A DNA stretch of 45,176 nt from Nitrospirales bacterium (GTDB lineage Bacteria > Nitrospirota > Nitrospiria > Nitrospirales > UBA8639): the NCBI GenBank assembly GCA_029261305.1, contig JAJDBO010000228.1, forward strand, positions 1 through 45,176, read 5' to 3'. The notes beneath the pieces were generated by a model, which worked only from the letters and a program-made list of their open reading frames with translations, did no database searches and had not been told where the DNA came from. Position 1 is the stretch's first letter. Every line of letters begins with the position of its first letter. Of this stretch, positions 23,109-33,100 are shown piece after piece. The position numbers and the translations under genes were made by a program.

Positions 23109-25838
23109 TTACGGCACAACATTTTCTCCTAGGGCATGCTCTGCTGGACGTGCGGGTCTTGCTTCTCCAAAATGTGTTAAGTCAATTGGCTGTGGGTGTT
23201 GGCGTTGGGTTTGCCCTGGGTTGGCAGGGTCTGGTTCGCGCAACTCGCGTTCCACTCGAACAATCGTACGGTTTCCGGTGGCATTGATGGTCCATTCTCG
23301 TTGTCCATTGCCAATAGATGCATCGTTGAACCGAATTCCCCAGCTATAGTCGTGAATGGTGTATCCCAACCTCGTCAAATCTTTCCGAAGGTCTTCTTGG
23401 TTGTTTAAAAAGTCCATTTGTTGCACTCGGTTGGCTGGTGGCGGTGGTCCGACGTTGAGAAAAGACCCGTTGATTTGATTCCCCCTTGAATCTTTATGGC
23501 CAAAAGTAATTTGTATGGTTCCGTCGGGATTTGGGGATCGATTGCTAATCTGCACATTCGTTACACCAGAGAACTGTCCTCCGATCTGAAGTAACGTGCG
23601 TTCAAAGGTTCGATTATTGGCTGGAACAGGGACATAACCTTGGGTAAATTGAAACGTATGCGTTCGGGTTCGTTGTTCTGTGGCAGCGCGATCACCAGCA
23701 GGAGTCCCTGGATTTCGTAACGCTGCATTCCAATTTACACCTGCATGGGGGAATTCTTGATTGAATTGGGCCTCAAGTGCGGCGCGTGCCGGACGTTGAT
23801 CTTGGGGGAAGCCTACCATCCAGAATTCCACAAAAAATTGTTCCGTCTGAGTAGGAGGATTCTGGTTGCCGGGACGCCACCTTCTCGGGCCAAATTCATA
23901 GCCTTGGAGATGTCTGGGCGCGGATATGACCGGACGCTGGGTTTCATCATCTCCGAAAGCTTTACCAAGAAGAGTCACCATTTCCTGACTTCGTCCTATG
24001 GCACATCCACGAATGCGAATCACACTACGGACATCTAGAAACCGATCAGGCAGGGGAAGAAACTCCCTATCATCCAAGGCCTCACGCAAGGTTCTGGGAT
24101 TCGTGTGTCTTGTGGCCGGATTGACTCCCTGGGGAACAGGGACGACGGGAATTGAGAGGTCACCTTCCTCATTCGCGTGGACCACGATATTGACTTCGCC
24201 CCATGGATGGCCATTGTGGGGAGGATTGTCTTCCAAAAATTCTCGGACTTCTTCTAAGGTTCGCAGGTCGGTATTTAATTGTCCTTCTGGGTGAAGGGTA
24301 AAGTGGGCGGTGGCGGCCCGATAAAAAAGATTATTTGACCCGGGAGGGTCAAGTCCCATAATGAAGGTGATGGATTCTCGGTCGCCTAATGGCGCTGCTC
24401 GCAACGCCTCTTGCTGTTGAATGAAATCTAAAAGGCGTGCAAGAAAGTCTTGAACATTGGGTGTGGCATTGTCTTGGAATTGCGCAATGGTTTCAGAGGG
24501 AAAGGATTCCAGTCGGCGACGATACCGCATCTCTTGCAAATGTTCAGGCTGAAGATGCCGGTCACGAAATTGCTGCTCCAATTGAGTTTCGGATTCAGTG
24601 AGTATTTTTCGATATTGTCCGGCTTTGGTCTCTAAAGGCGTGATAATTCGTTTCTCGGTTCGATGCCACCCAAATTGGAATCCGATAATGGTGTAGCGTT
24701 GATCGTCAACAGTCTCTCGTTCTTCACCTTGGCTAATTTCATAGAACACACTATAGGTGACAACGTCATCAGTTCTGTGTTCTTCAGCGACCCACAACAG
24801 TTTGCCATGTTCAATGTAAAATCCAACATGAGGACGTTGGCTTTGTATGCCTTGTTCATCCGGCTGATCTTTGACTCCGACTGCCCCGATAATCACACCT
24901 GTTTTGATGTTGATGGCATTCATGGCTGGAAAATCTCTATCTCGTCCCGTCTCAAAATCGAAGCAACTTCTGGGTGGATCCGCATTGGGTCGGCTGTCGG
25001 GTCCCAGGACAACTGGTTGCACATAGATGTCGGGATCAGTGTTTAATGCGGCTGTTGGTCGCCAGTCATGGTCTTGGCATTCATTCAACGAAAAGCCACA
25101 AGAGTTTTTTTGCCGCCAATCTCCTCTCCAATGGCCTTGGAAAGGATCGAACGCATTGGTTTTCCCTTTTGCCTGGGCGTTGGCGAGTCCTTCCGGATCT
25201 CGATGGGATTTGAGATGGGCAATGATTTCAGGTCGAGTGAAACTGTGATTAGCGAGTGTGCCTTCAGTCGTTGGTACGGTGGCTGGGGTTAACTCCTGGG
25301 AGGCGAGGGCATCGGAAAATAACTTTGCATCATCGAATATCGCATTATACCGGTCCCAGATTTGTTGCTCTTCATTGGTCGTCGGTCGGGTTTCCTTTGC
25401 GGCAATTCCTAACTCTTTGTTTAGAATTCCCAGGGATTGGTCAAGGGGAGGCGTGGAGAGCCGTCGGATGGTCACTGGAACGCGATGCTCGACGTCATCA
25501 TCAATGACCACATCAAGTGATACATCCGCTTCTGCTCCGGGAGTCACGGACTTTCCGTAGATGGCCACGTATTGTTGAGAGTTCCCTTCGAAGGTCCTGG
25601 TATGCTCACCCTGATCATTGTTGAAAACAATATCCCCTCCTTGTTTCGCCAAGGGGCGGAACCGGAGCACGATGTCTCTATCTTCATCTTCTTGGAGCCA
25701 TTGGGTTTCCACATACAATAGGGAGAGCTGCTGCGCTGGAACCGGATGGGCGTAGCCTATGGTGACGTTGGCATTCAAACGCGTTTTGCAAATCGTTCCG
25801 CGTTTCACTTCAATTGCTTCTTTTTTGTCACAGGGCAT
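23109..25838 (-). CDS. Large protein sharing the Rieske protein's N-terminal domain; possible effector
   Basis: I do not recognise the 909-residue protein as a whole. Residues ~10-125 (KRGTICKTRL to IDDDVEHRVPV) match the N-terminal domain of the Rieske protein next door. The middle is charged and partly helical (~395-500). Around residue 550 there is VNIVVHANEEGDLSIPV (His554), and 58 residues later VIRIRGCAIGRSQEMVTLLG (Cys612). A His after a hydrophobic strand followed by a Cys after another is reminiscent of clan CD cysteine peptidases (caspase-like), but the usual HG is HA here, so this is only a hypothesis. The C-terminal ~250 residues look like a beta-rich domain. No signal peptide is seen. 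AAGGGA precedes the start. It sits between the propeller-peptidase and the Rieske gene, so it may be cargo. Confidence 0.7.
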   Translation of the reverse strand: MPCDKKEAIEVKRGTICKTRLNANVTIGYAHPVPAQQLSLLYVETQWLQEDEDRDIVLRFRPLAKQGGDIVFNNDQGEHTRTFEGNSQQYVAIYGKSVTPGAEADVSLDVVIDDDVEHRVPVTIRRLSTPPLDQSLGILNKELGIAAKETRPTTNEEQQIWDRYNAIFDDAKLFSDALASQELTPATVPTTEGTLANHSFTRPEIIAHLKSHRDPEGLANAQAKGKTNAFDPFQGHWRGDWRQKNSCGFSLNECQDHDWRPTAALNTDPDIYVQPVVLGPDSRPNADPPRSCFDFETGRDRDFPAMNAINIKTGVIIGAVGVKDQPDEQGIQSQRPHVGFYIEHGKLLWVAEEHRTDDVVTYSVFYEISQGEERETVDDQRYTIIGFQFGWHRTEKRIITPLETKAGQYRKILTESETQLEQQFRDRHLQPEHLQEMRYRRRLESFPSETIAQFQDNATPNVQDFLARLLDFIQQQEALRAAPLGDRESITFIMGLDPPGSNNLFYRAATAHFTLHPEGQLNTDLRTLEEVREFLEDNPPHNGHPWGEVNIVVHANEEGDLSIPVVPVPQGVNPATRHTNPRTLREALDDREFLPLPDRFLDVRSVIRIRGCAIGRSQEMVTLLGKAFGDDETQRPVISAPRHLQGYEFGPRRWRPGNQNPPTQTEQFFVEFWMVGFPQDQRPARAALEAQFNQEFPHAGVNWNAALRNPGTPAGDRAATEQRTRTHTFQFTQGYVPVPANNRTFERTLLQIGGQFSGVTNVQISNRSPNPDGTIQITFGHKDSRGNQINGSFLNVGPPPPANRVQQMDFLNNQEDLRKDLTRLGYTIHDYSWGIRFNDASIGNGQREWTINATGNRTIVRVERELREPDPANPGQTQRQHPQPIDLTHFGEARPARPAEHALGENVVP

Positions 25839-25920
25839 TTTCGCGTTCCCTTAGATTTAAGCCCACTTTCGTTCTTGGAAATTCCGTGAATGGAAAATGG
25901 AAAGGCTGCCTTTTCATTAT

Positions 25921-28900
25921 TTACGGGGCCGTGATTTTCACGGTGAGTGATTGATCGACAATGGCCCCAAAATTATTGCCGGTTCCCGCCCAGATTTTAG
26001 CGGCCGTTCGTAACTCATAGAGATATAATTTTCTAAGTGTGGTTTCCTGATCATCGGTTTTATCCGGAGGGTCAAACGATTCATCCGTATCAAAGTCCGG
26101 TTGATAGCTAATGGAGACGGTTTCCTGAGTATTTGCTGCCCCGGCCCCTGGGGATACCGTGAGATTCACGATTCCGTTGGCATTCGTGGCTCGGTATAAT
26201 TCTGAGGCAGGGGGCGCGGCAGGAATTGTCATGCCGTGTCTGACTTGAGGCCCTGCTCCAGCTCGCAAACTATAATGCGCTGGGGTTCCAGAAGTGACGT
26301 GTAATTTGAGTTGATACCCTCGCAATGATTGTCCGGCGGCATCGGTCACTTGAATAATCAGGGATTTTGTCTGGCCAGCCTGAATATCTAATGAAGATCC
26401 AATTGCCGAAAACCCAATAGCGCTTCCTGGGGCGGTATCTGACGTGCCCTCGGTTATCGTGATCGTGGGCATGAGCTGATTATTGAGTTCAAAGATAGAC
26501 TGGGCTATTTGTGAAAAGTCAGGTTGATCCGCATGGAATTGGGACAAGACATTTCGCAAGTACACCATACTGCCTTTATCAGTTTCCTCTTCGGGCAGAT
26601 GTTCGGGGAAAATTCGTAATGACTTCCAGATGGTGTCAGTAAAGCGTTGACTCTGTATATTACTAATGTGGCTATTGTAGCGATGCCAATAACCGGGAGC
26701 GTCGGAAAATACGACCTCTGGGCTTGTGAGGATTCGATGTAGCTGATAGAGGGCGTTTGAAAAATAACCTTCATTCCGCAAGCCGTGTTGTGGTTTGGTA
26801 AAAGTCGGTAGTGCAGATGAGCTAGGACCTCCGAATAAATATTGATGAGCGCGGGTGTTGTCACGTTCGGCGATACTTGTGAGCCCTTGGCCTATCGCCA
26901 TGGGGAGGCCGCGTACTCGATCAATGCTTCCAAATTCACTGCCCCAAAAGTGCTCAATATATCCGGCCCAGCCTTCCGTCAGGGTTTGATTAAACGAGGT
27001 GAGCATGAAGCTGGAATGACCTCCGATAAGCTGAAGCAACCCTGGCAAGGAAAATGGGGCGAGGAAGGGTCTGAGTGTTTTAAAAAAGACCCAATGCGTC
27101 ATTTCATGGGCGACCACGGAGTCATCCCAAGCATCGGAACGTCGGCCATGCTTTGAGTCCTCCGCCATGTTCACATCCAGAAATTGATAACTTCCATCAC
27201 TCGAGATTAAATCCACGTCGAGTGTCTTGCTTTGGTCTTGTGTTCCCCAACGTTCTACGGGTTCGTCCTGCCTGGTGTGATGTTGGTACCATTGCTGTGT
27301 TCTGCGGACCACACTCATGACATTGAGCGCGGAATTGGTACTGCGAGCAGGTCCTAGGACTTGGCGTTGGGCGTAGCTATCGTCAGAGAAGTCATCGATA
27401 GGGTCGGCCACGAAATCATGTGATTCGTCAAAGATGCTGACATCGCCAACATTGATCTTTAACCCTAATTCACTGCTCCAATTGGCTTTGGTTATGGCAC
27501 GAAATGAAAGGTCGGGTAATCCTTCGCCGAGGTCGAAGAGGTTGACATTGAGGTCCGTGTGGATCCGAATGAGTCGAATCCGATCATGGCCGGTATCCGC
27601 AACGGCCAATAAACCACGAGCGTCTACGACTGCTCGTGTTGGCTGATCAAATTGTAGAAAACGGCCAAGTTCGGGGTAATAATCAACAGGACCAGAGGTT
27701 GAAGCCAATGACTGCCGAAGCAATCCCCGTAGGTCCCAATATCCAAGGACGGTGCCATCGGTTTCGATGTGGTACACATGGTTTTGTGCACGATCGGTCA
27801 CGAGGAGCTTATCATCGGTATCCACTGAAACCCCGGATGGGGCGGTAAAATTTAACCCATGGTCGGAGATCGTGATTGTTCGTACAAACGCATCCGAAGT
27901 ATTGAATTGGAGGATGCGCCCATTGCCGGTATCGGCGATATACACATTGCCACGAGAGTCGACGGCCACATCCTCAGGGTGATCAAGGGCTTGACCGTCG
28001 GCGGTCTTGATCTCCGCAACGAATGTTCCATCTCGTTTCAGTGTTTGAATACGGTTGTTGTCTCGATCGGCAATAAAAAGAATTGGCTCGATTCGCTGGG
28101 CAATGGCCAGGCCTCGGGGGTGATCGAATTGGGCGGGCCCAGTGCCACTCCCGCCAATATCCAATTGATGAACCAATGTCCCATTATATTGACGGATACG
28201 ATGATTTCCGGAATCAACGACAAAGATATTTCCTTCTGGGTCAAAAGCGACACCAACCGGGGTGTCCAGCCCGGTGTGTATTTGGTCGGCTGTGAGAGTC
28301 AACTTACCGGATGTATCCCGTTCAAATACCAAAATTCGATTATTCCCTGTATCGCTGACCCATAACTTTCCATCGGGTCCATAATACACGGCAGCGGGAC
28401 TGTCCAAGTGTTCAGAATCCGTTTTTGGGGTCCAGGGTTTTCCCACAAGGTCAGGTTTCATTCCATCAGGGATCGTTGCGCCGGTTCCATCAAACGGCGT
28501 GCCGCGAATGACGCGATGATTGGCTGAGTCAGACACATACACTTCACCCCGCGCATCGGCAGCGACCCCAATTGGAATAAACGCATTTCCCAGTGGCGGG
28601 GCATAGGTATGGATCCAATGAAAAAGATGAGTGCCCAACTCTGCATCGAGACGCTGGACCCGTTTGTTCCCGGATTCCGCCACGTAGACGTAGCCATTCT
28701 TTATATCCAAGGCAATGGATTCGGGAGAATCAAATTCTCTATTCCCACTTCCGGTGAGGCTGCCACTTGTTTCCCAGTCAACTTCGTGACTGTACGCGGT
28801 GGGTGAAGACACAACATCGGGTGCCCAACGAGAGACTCGATGCCACGTTCGATCACAAACGAAAATCCGACGTTGTCTGTCTGTCGCGACTCCGACTGGT

Positions 28901-30159
28901 TCCCAAAGTGCTCCGGCTACGCGAGTAGAAGCGGTGGCGCCACTTGATCCACCTGGTGGTCCAAATTCAGCAAGGTGATTCAGGCGGAGGGTTGGAGAAA
29001 TCATGTCACGAATGGATCGAGAATGAGTCGTGATAATCGAAATTCTAAATACCTGGACTCGCTTGTTCCCCGAATCGGCAACGGCGAGGAGTTCTTCTCC
29101 ATCCACGATCCGGTTTGGGACGATGGCCATTCCTCGGGGATTGTTGAATTGACTTGATGCCGACCCGGGTCCACCAAAGGAAGTGACCAAACTATATAGA
29201 CCGCTCTGTCCATCTAAACCTTTAGGGCGTAGTATAGTGATTTGATTGTTTGCGGAATCGGCAACGAAGAGATGGCGGTATTGATCAAGGGCTAATCCCT
29301 GAGGCCCATTGAATGTGATTCCTGACCCTGGTCCTCCGATGGTCTCACAAAAAGTGCCATCCGGATAAAACCGGCGAACCACATTGCCATCAATCATAAA
29401 CACGAACCCATGTGGATCAACGGCTAAGGGTCCAGATTGTTGAAAACTCCCTCCCCCCAAACTTCCCATTGGAGCTCCGGGCGGATCGAGCCACGCTTGG
29501 GGTGAAGCGGGGTTTCCACTCAGGGCGCAGGGTGCTGTTGGCCACACATCAAAGTATGGATATTCATCATTTTTACCAACAGGAATAATCTTATCGGAAT
29601 TCAAATTGACGCCAACGCCCTCCAGCGTATCATCCGGATTTAACCAATCGATCCATAAGAAATCATCATAGTCCGATAAATGGACGCGAGCGGTATCTTC
29701 GGGCAGAGCTATCGGGTTCCGGATTCCAGAAGCATCAAAATCCGTATACGCCACCCTAAGATTTCCATGAAGCCCAACGAAGAGGTGTAAAGGATTATTG
29801 GGATCGGTATGGTTGGTAATATTGGGAATGCGACGTTTGACATAATGTCGGGTCGTCCAAGAATCGGGTAGAGTAAATTGTTGGTCTGCTGAAGCGGCCG
29901 TTGGGATTGTTCGTTTGCTTGATGGAATGGTGATGGTGAAAAATGGATTGAGACTTTTTTCTTCCGTATCTTCGAAGGCAATCGTTACGGTAGCGAGTCC
30001 ATTGGTATCGGTGGTGGGAGACCCAGTGGATAAGTTTGGATCCCAGAGCCAGCCGCTATCCTCACACAATAGAGAAACATCAGGGACAGGAATCATTTTC
30101 CCTTGAGCGGGGTCGAAGGTCAGAACTTTCACGTGGACGTCTTTTGTGATCGTGGCCAT
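25921..30159 (-). CDS. NHL beta-propeller protein with an HExxH metallopeptidase domain
   Basis: This 1412-residue protein has a transthyretin/Ig-like N-terminus (~1-90). A long NHL-repeat region follows (~220-860; for example GPQGLALDQYRHLFVADSAN, DSRGNVYIADTGNGRILQF), probably two six-bladed propellers. A domain with HEMTHW (His1018, Glu1019, His1022) and a downstream TEGWAGY (Glu1062) comes next, the spacing expected of a gluzincin-like zinc peptidase. The C-terminus (~1240-1412) carries Ig-like sequence (ITITEGTSDTAPG, TNANGIVNLTVSPG). NHL propellers usually bind proteins or carbohydrates; the peptidase could cleave a surface protein. Its start overlaps the stop of the tape-measure candidate (TAATG). 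It has no signal peptide, so it is either particle-bound or cargo. It is unusual to find such a gene inside a tail gene order. Confidence 0.85.
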   Translation of the reverse strand: MATITKDVHVKVLTFDPAQGKMIPVPDVSLLCEDSGWLWDPNLSTGSPTTDTNGLATVTIAFEDTEEKSLNPFFTITIPSSKRTIPTAASADQQFTLPDSWTTRHYVKRRIPNITNHTDPNNPLHLFVGLHGNLRVAYTDFDASGIRNPIALPEDTARVHLSDYDDFLWIDWLNPDDTLEGVGVNLNSDKIIPVGKNDEYPYFDVWPTAPCALSGNPASPQAWLDPPGAPMGSLGGGSFQQSGPLAVDPHGFVFMIDGNVVRRFYPDGTFCETIGGPGSGITFNGPQGLALDQYRHLFVADSANNQITILRPKGLDGQSGLYSLVTSFGGPGSASSQFNNPRGMAIVPNRIVDGEELLAVADSGNKRVQVFRISIITTHSRSIRDMISPTLRLNHLAEFGPPGGSSGATASTRVAGALWEPVGVATDRQRRIFVCDRTWHRVSRWAPDVVSSPTAYSHEVDWETSGSLTGSGNREFDSPESIALDIKNGYVYVAESGNKRVQRLDAELGTHLFHWIHTYAPPLGNAFIPIGVAADARGEVYVSDSANHRVIRGTPFDGTGATIPDGMKPDLVGKPWTPKTDSEHLDSPAAVYYGPDGKLWVSDTGNNRILVFERDTSGKLTLTADQIHTGLDTPVGVAFDPEGNIFVVDSGNHRIRQYNGTLVHQLDIGGSGTGPAQFDHPRGLAIAQRIEPILFIADRDNNRIQTLKRDGTFVAEIKTADGQALDHPEDVAVDSRGNVYIADTGNGRILQFNTSDAFVRTITISDHGLNFTAPSGVSVDTDDKLLVTDRAQNHVYHIETDGTVLGYWDLRGLLRQSLASTSGPVDYYPELGRFLQFDQPTRAVVDARGLLAVADTGHDRIRLIRIHTDLNVNLFDLGEGLPDLSFRAITKANWSSELGLKINVGDVSIFDESHDFVADPIDDFSDDSYAQRQVLGPARSTNSALNVMSVVRRTQQWYQHHTRQDEPVERWGTQDQSKTLDVDLISSDGSYQFLDVNMAEDSKHGRRSDAWDDSVVAHEMTHWVFFKTLRPFLAPFSLPGLLQLIGGHSSFMLTSFNQTLTEGWAGYIEHFWGSEFGSIDRVRGLPMAIGQGLTSIAERDNTRAHQYLFGGPSSSALPTFTKPQHGLRNEGYFSNALYQLHRILTSPEVVFSDAPGYWHRYNSHISNIQSQRFTDTIWKSLRIFPEHLPEEETDKGSMVYLRNVLSQFHADQPDFSQIAQSIFELNNQLMPTITITEGTSDTAPGSAIGFSAIGSSLDIQAGQTKSLIIQVTDAAGQSLRGYQLKLHVTSGTPAHYSLRAGAGPQVRHGMTIPAAPPASELYRATNANGIVNLTVSPGAGAANTQETVSISYQPDFDTDESFDPPDKTDDQETTLRKLYLYELRTAAKIWAGTGNNFGAIVDQSLTVKITAP

Positions 30160-33100
30160 TAGAGTGAGGCTCCCACGCTTGTGCTCCCGCCAGTACTACT
30201 TCCCGACAATGCGCCTTTTGCCGCGCCTAACATGCCATCAAAGGATGTTTCTGTGCGCTGAATACTGTCTTTGAACTCCGTTTCCAAGTCGTCAAGTTTC
30301 TTCACGAGTGGTTCGAGAACAATCGTGAAGTCAATGTCCTCCAGTACTCCTTTGATGGAGTCCCACGCGTCCGATAAAGGCGGGCCCAGAACAAGGCGGG
30401 GATCAACACTTTCCACAATGCTTTGGACGCGGCTCAGGGGTTCTTCTAGCCCACTGAGCATTTGAGATGGAAGGGTACTCTGCACGACTTGTTCAAGGTC
30501 TTGATAAATTGTGTCGAGTCGTTCTGCAATATTGTCTGGATTTAGGCCTTCTACCATGGCCCGAACATCCGAGACGCTGTTGTTGATGTCTTCAGCGAGA
30601 AAATCAATTCTAATCGTATTGACGATGTCTTTCAGATTGTTCAGGCGGTCTTTAACCTGGATCAGTGATTCTGAAATATCAAGATTGTCAACTAAGGTCA
30701 GAACTTCTTCATATGTCGCATCCAGTTGCTCCGTGATGTCTTGTGGACGGATCGGGATGAGTTTGTTTTTGATCGTCGCAAAACGTTCATCAAGTTCCTG
30801 AAGGAAACGTGTCGGATCCGCAAGCCGCATGACTCGTTTAAATTTGTCTGGGTTCATAAGTTCCCGAGCATAGGGGGGAAGCAAACTCATGAGACGTTCT
30901 CTGAACTCGGCGTAAAGGTCTGTGAGGTCGGGAAGCGCCACATTGTTTTTTACGTTTTCTAGTCCCAGGATGAGATTGTTATAGGTGCTGGAGAGTTCCC
31001 CCAGGTGTTTTTCGGGATCAATAAACTCCACCAGAGCGACGAGACGCTCATCTCCTCGAGCTACAGCCGCTTGCTTTAAATCAAAGTGTTGACCTTTTAA
31101 TTGGTTGTAGCGTGCAGGAAAATTAAGCCCCTCTAGTAGGGCGGTGCTGGCATCGAGCTCTTGCTGAATTCTTTGAGTGAGGGCCTCAGGTTCTAGACGA
31201 TCCAGAATTTGAAGTGGGGCTTGAAAGGCCTGAAATAACGAGTCAATCACATCTTGTTGCACGTTTTCTAAAAACCCGAGCAATGGCGCAGCTAAATCCG
31301 TTGCGGGTTGAAACACCACTGAAGGTTTGAACCGATCCAGTTCGGTTTCCAATTTTTGAAAATCGGAAACTAAAGGTTCCATGATTTCCGAGGGTCGAAT
31401 GTCTCGAAGATCTTGTTTCACTTTTTCAATGGCAGCTAAGAGGTCGTCAATCCAACTTGTGATATCCAAATCTTCCACCGCGGATTTAACGCGATTGAGT
31501 TGTGTGTTAATTGGCCGAATGATTTCATCACCGTTGATGTCGTCAAATACTGAGGTGAAATTCTCAAATGCTGTGGTCACAGGCTCAAGGAGGATGGACG
31601 GTTTCAGCTTGGCGAGTGGCTCTTGGAGGACCTGTTTATGCAATTCGTCGAGGGGTGCCAAGAGGTCGGCGACATTGAGTGAGCCAACGGCGTCATTGAT
31701 TATATCGAAAGAGGAAAACAGGGCTTCGAGAAGTTGTTCGGGATTTAGTTGGTCAAGGTGGGAGATGGCTTGTTCGTACCGTTCTTGTAATTCATCAATG
31801 GCTTTTTGGGGGATCTTCCTAATTTCCTCGAATCCTTCCTCCAGAGGAGTGCCAATCTCAGCCGTGAAATCAATCGTGATGATCACGTCCAAGGCGACTT
31901 TGAGAGCTTCACGCAATAAATCGTTGAGTGATTCGGTATCAATGCCTCGAAGTTTTTCGGTGTTGCTATCGAGCTCTGTGACAATGGGATCAATCAGCAA
32001 ATCAAAATCGATTGGGATGAGGGCATCGAGGACTTCCTCGATTTTTGTGCCGAGTTCTTCTAGGCGCGCGGTAACATCCAACCCATCCAGAAAAATTTTA
32101 AAATCATTGATTCCACTCACTGCATCCGTAGAAATTCCCGTGATGGTGCTTTCGACTGGACCGAGTAATTGGTCAAGTTGATTGAGAAATTGATCGATCT
32201 TGGTTTGAAATTCTCCAAGAGATGCGGTGAGACTTGGCTCGTCCGGATTGTTAGGATCGCCATTAATCGCGACTCGGGCTGACAGGAGGACTTCTTGAAG
32301 ATTGTTCTCGAAATTATACTGAAATGATCCATCAGGTTGAAATTGGCCAACGTTTCCAGCCACGCTTCGGAGTTGCTCATTCACTCCATCAAAGAAAATT
32401 TTGATTTGGGTGAGAAGACCTGTGACTCCTTGCTGGAGTTGTTGAACCGCGTCATCCACTGGGGCGAGTTGTTCCTGTAGAGTGTCCCCAAGGGATGGAA
32501 TATTGGCAGTCTGAATTGTCGTCTTTGCATTTTCAAAAAATTCCAATACTTCTGTTTGTACGAACGAGAGGTCTATCCCATCGATCGCTTCATCCATTCG
32601 ATCAAACAGATCGTTGAAGGGGTCATCAATTTTTTGGACCTCCTGAATCTTGACCGCTAGTGCGTTATCCATCTGTTCCCGAAGATAAATTTCAAGTGCC
32701 TGTGGTTGGAAAATTTTTGCGGTGACAACTCGATTGAGGTTTCCTAAGACTGGGCGTACATGTTTTTTAAGATCCAGGAGTGTTTCGCTAACCGAGACGA
32801 CCTGATTTCGAAAGTCCGGATAAGTCCCCCCGACCAAGGCTAATGTCTGATCGTAGGCCCCGGATGTTGTATTCAACGCCACGGCAATCGGATCCAACGT
32901 CTCTGTTGAGGCAAGGGTTTGAGGGAGTCGATCCAAGAAATTCATGAAGCTGCGCGCTTGATTAATCCCAAAAACTTCTATGGTGCTGTCTAATGATCGT
33001 TGAATGACTTGAACAAGGATGAGAGAGGGGTTAGGAGATGCCTGGGCTTCGGCCACCAGTGGCAGTAATATACGATGCATCTCTTGTATGGATTGAATCC

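Noticed and set aside
31381..32181. Plus-strand 266-codon open frame inside the tape-measure candidate
   Set aside because: Serine/arginine-rich translation with no family features, opposite a long helical gene; a shadow frame.
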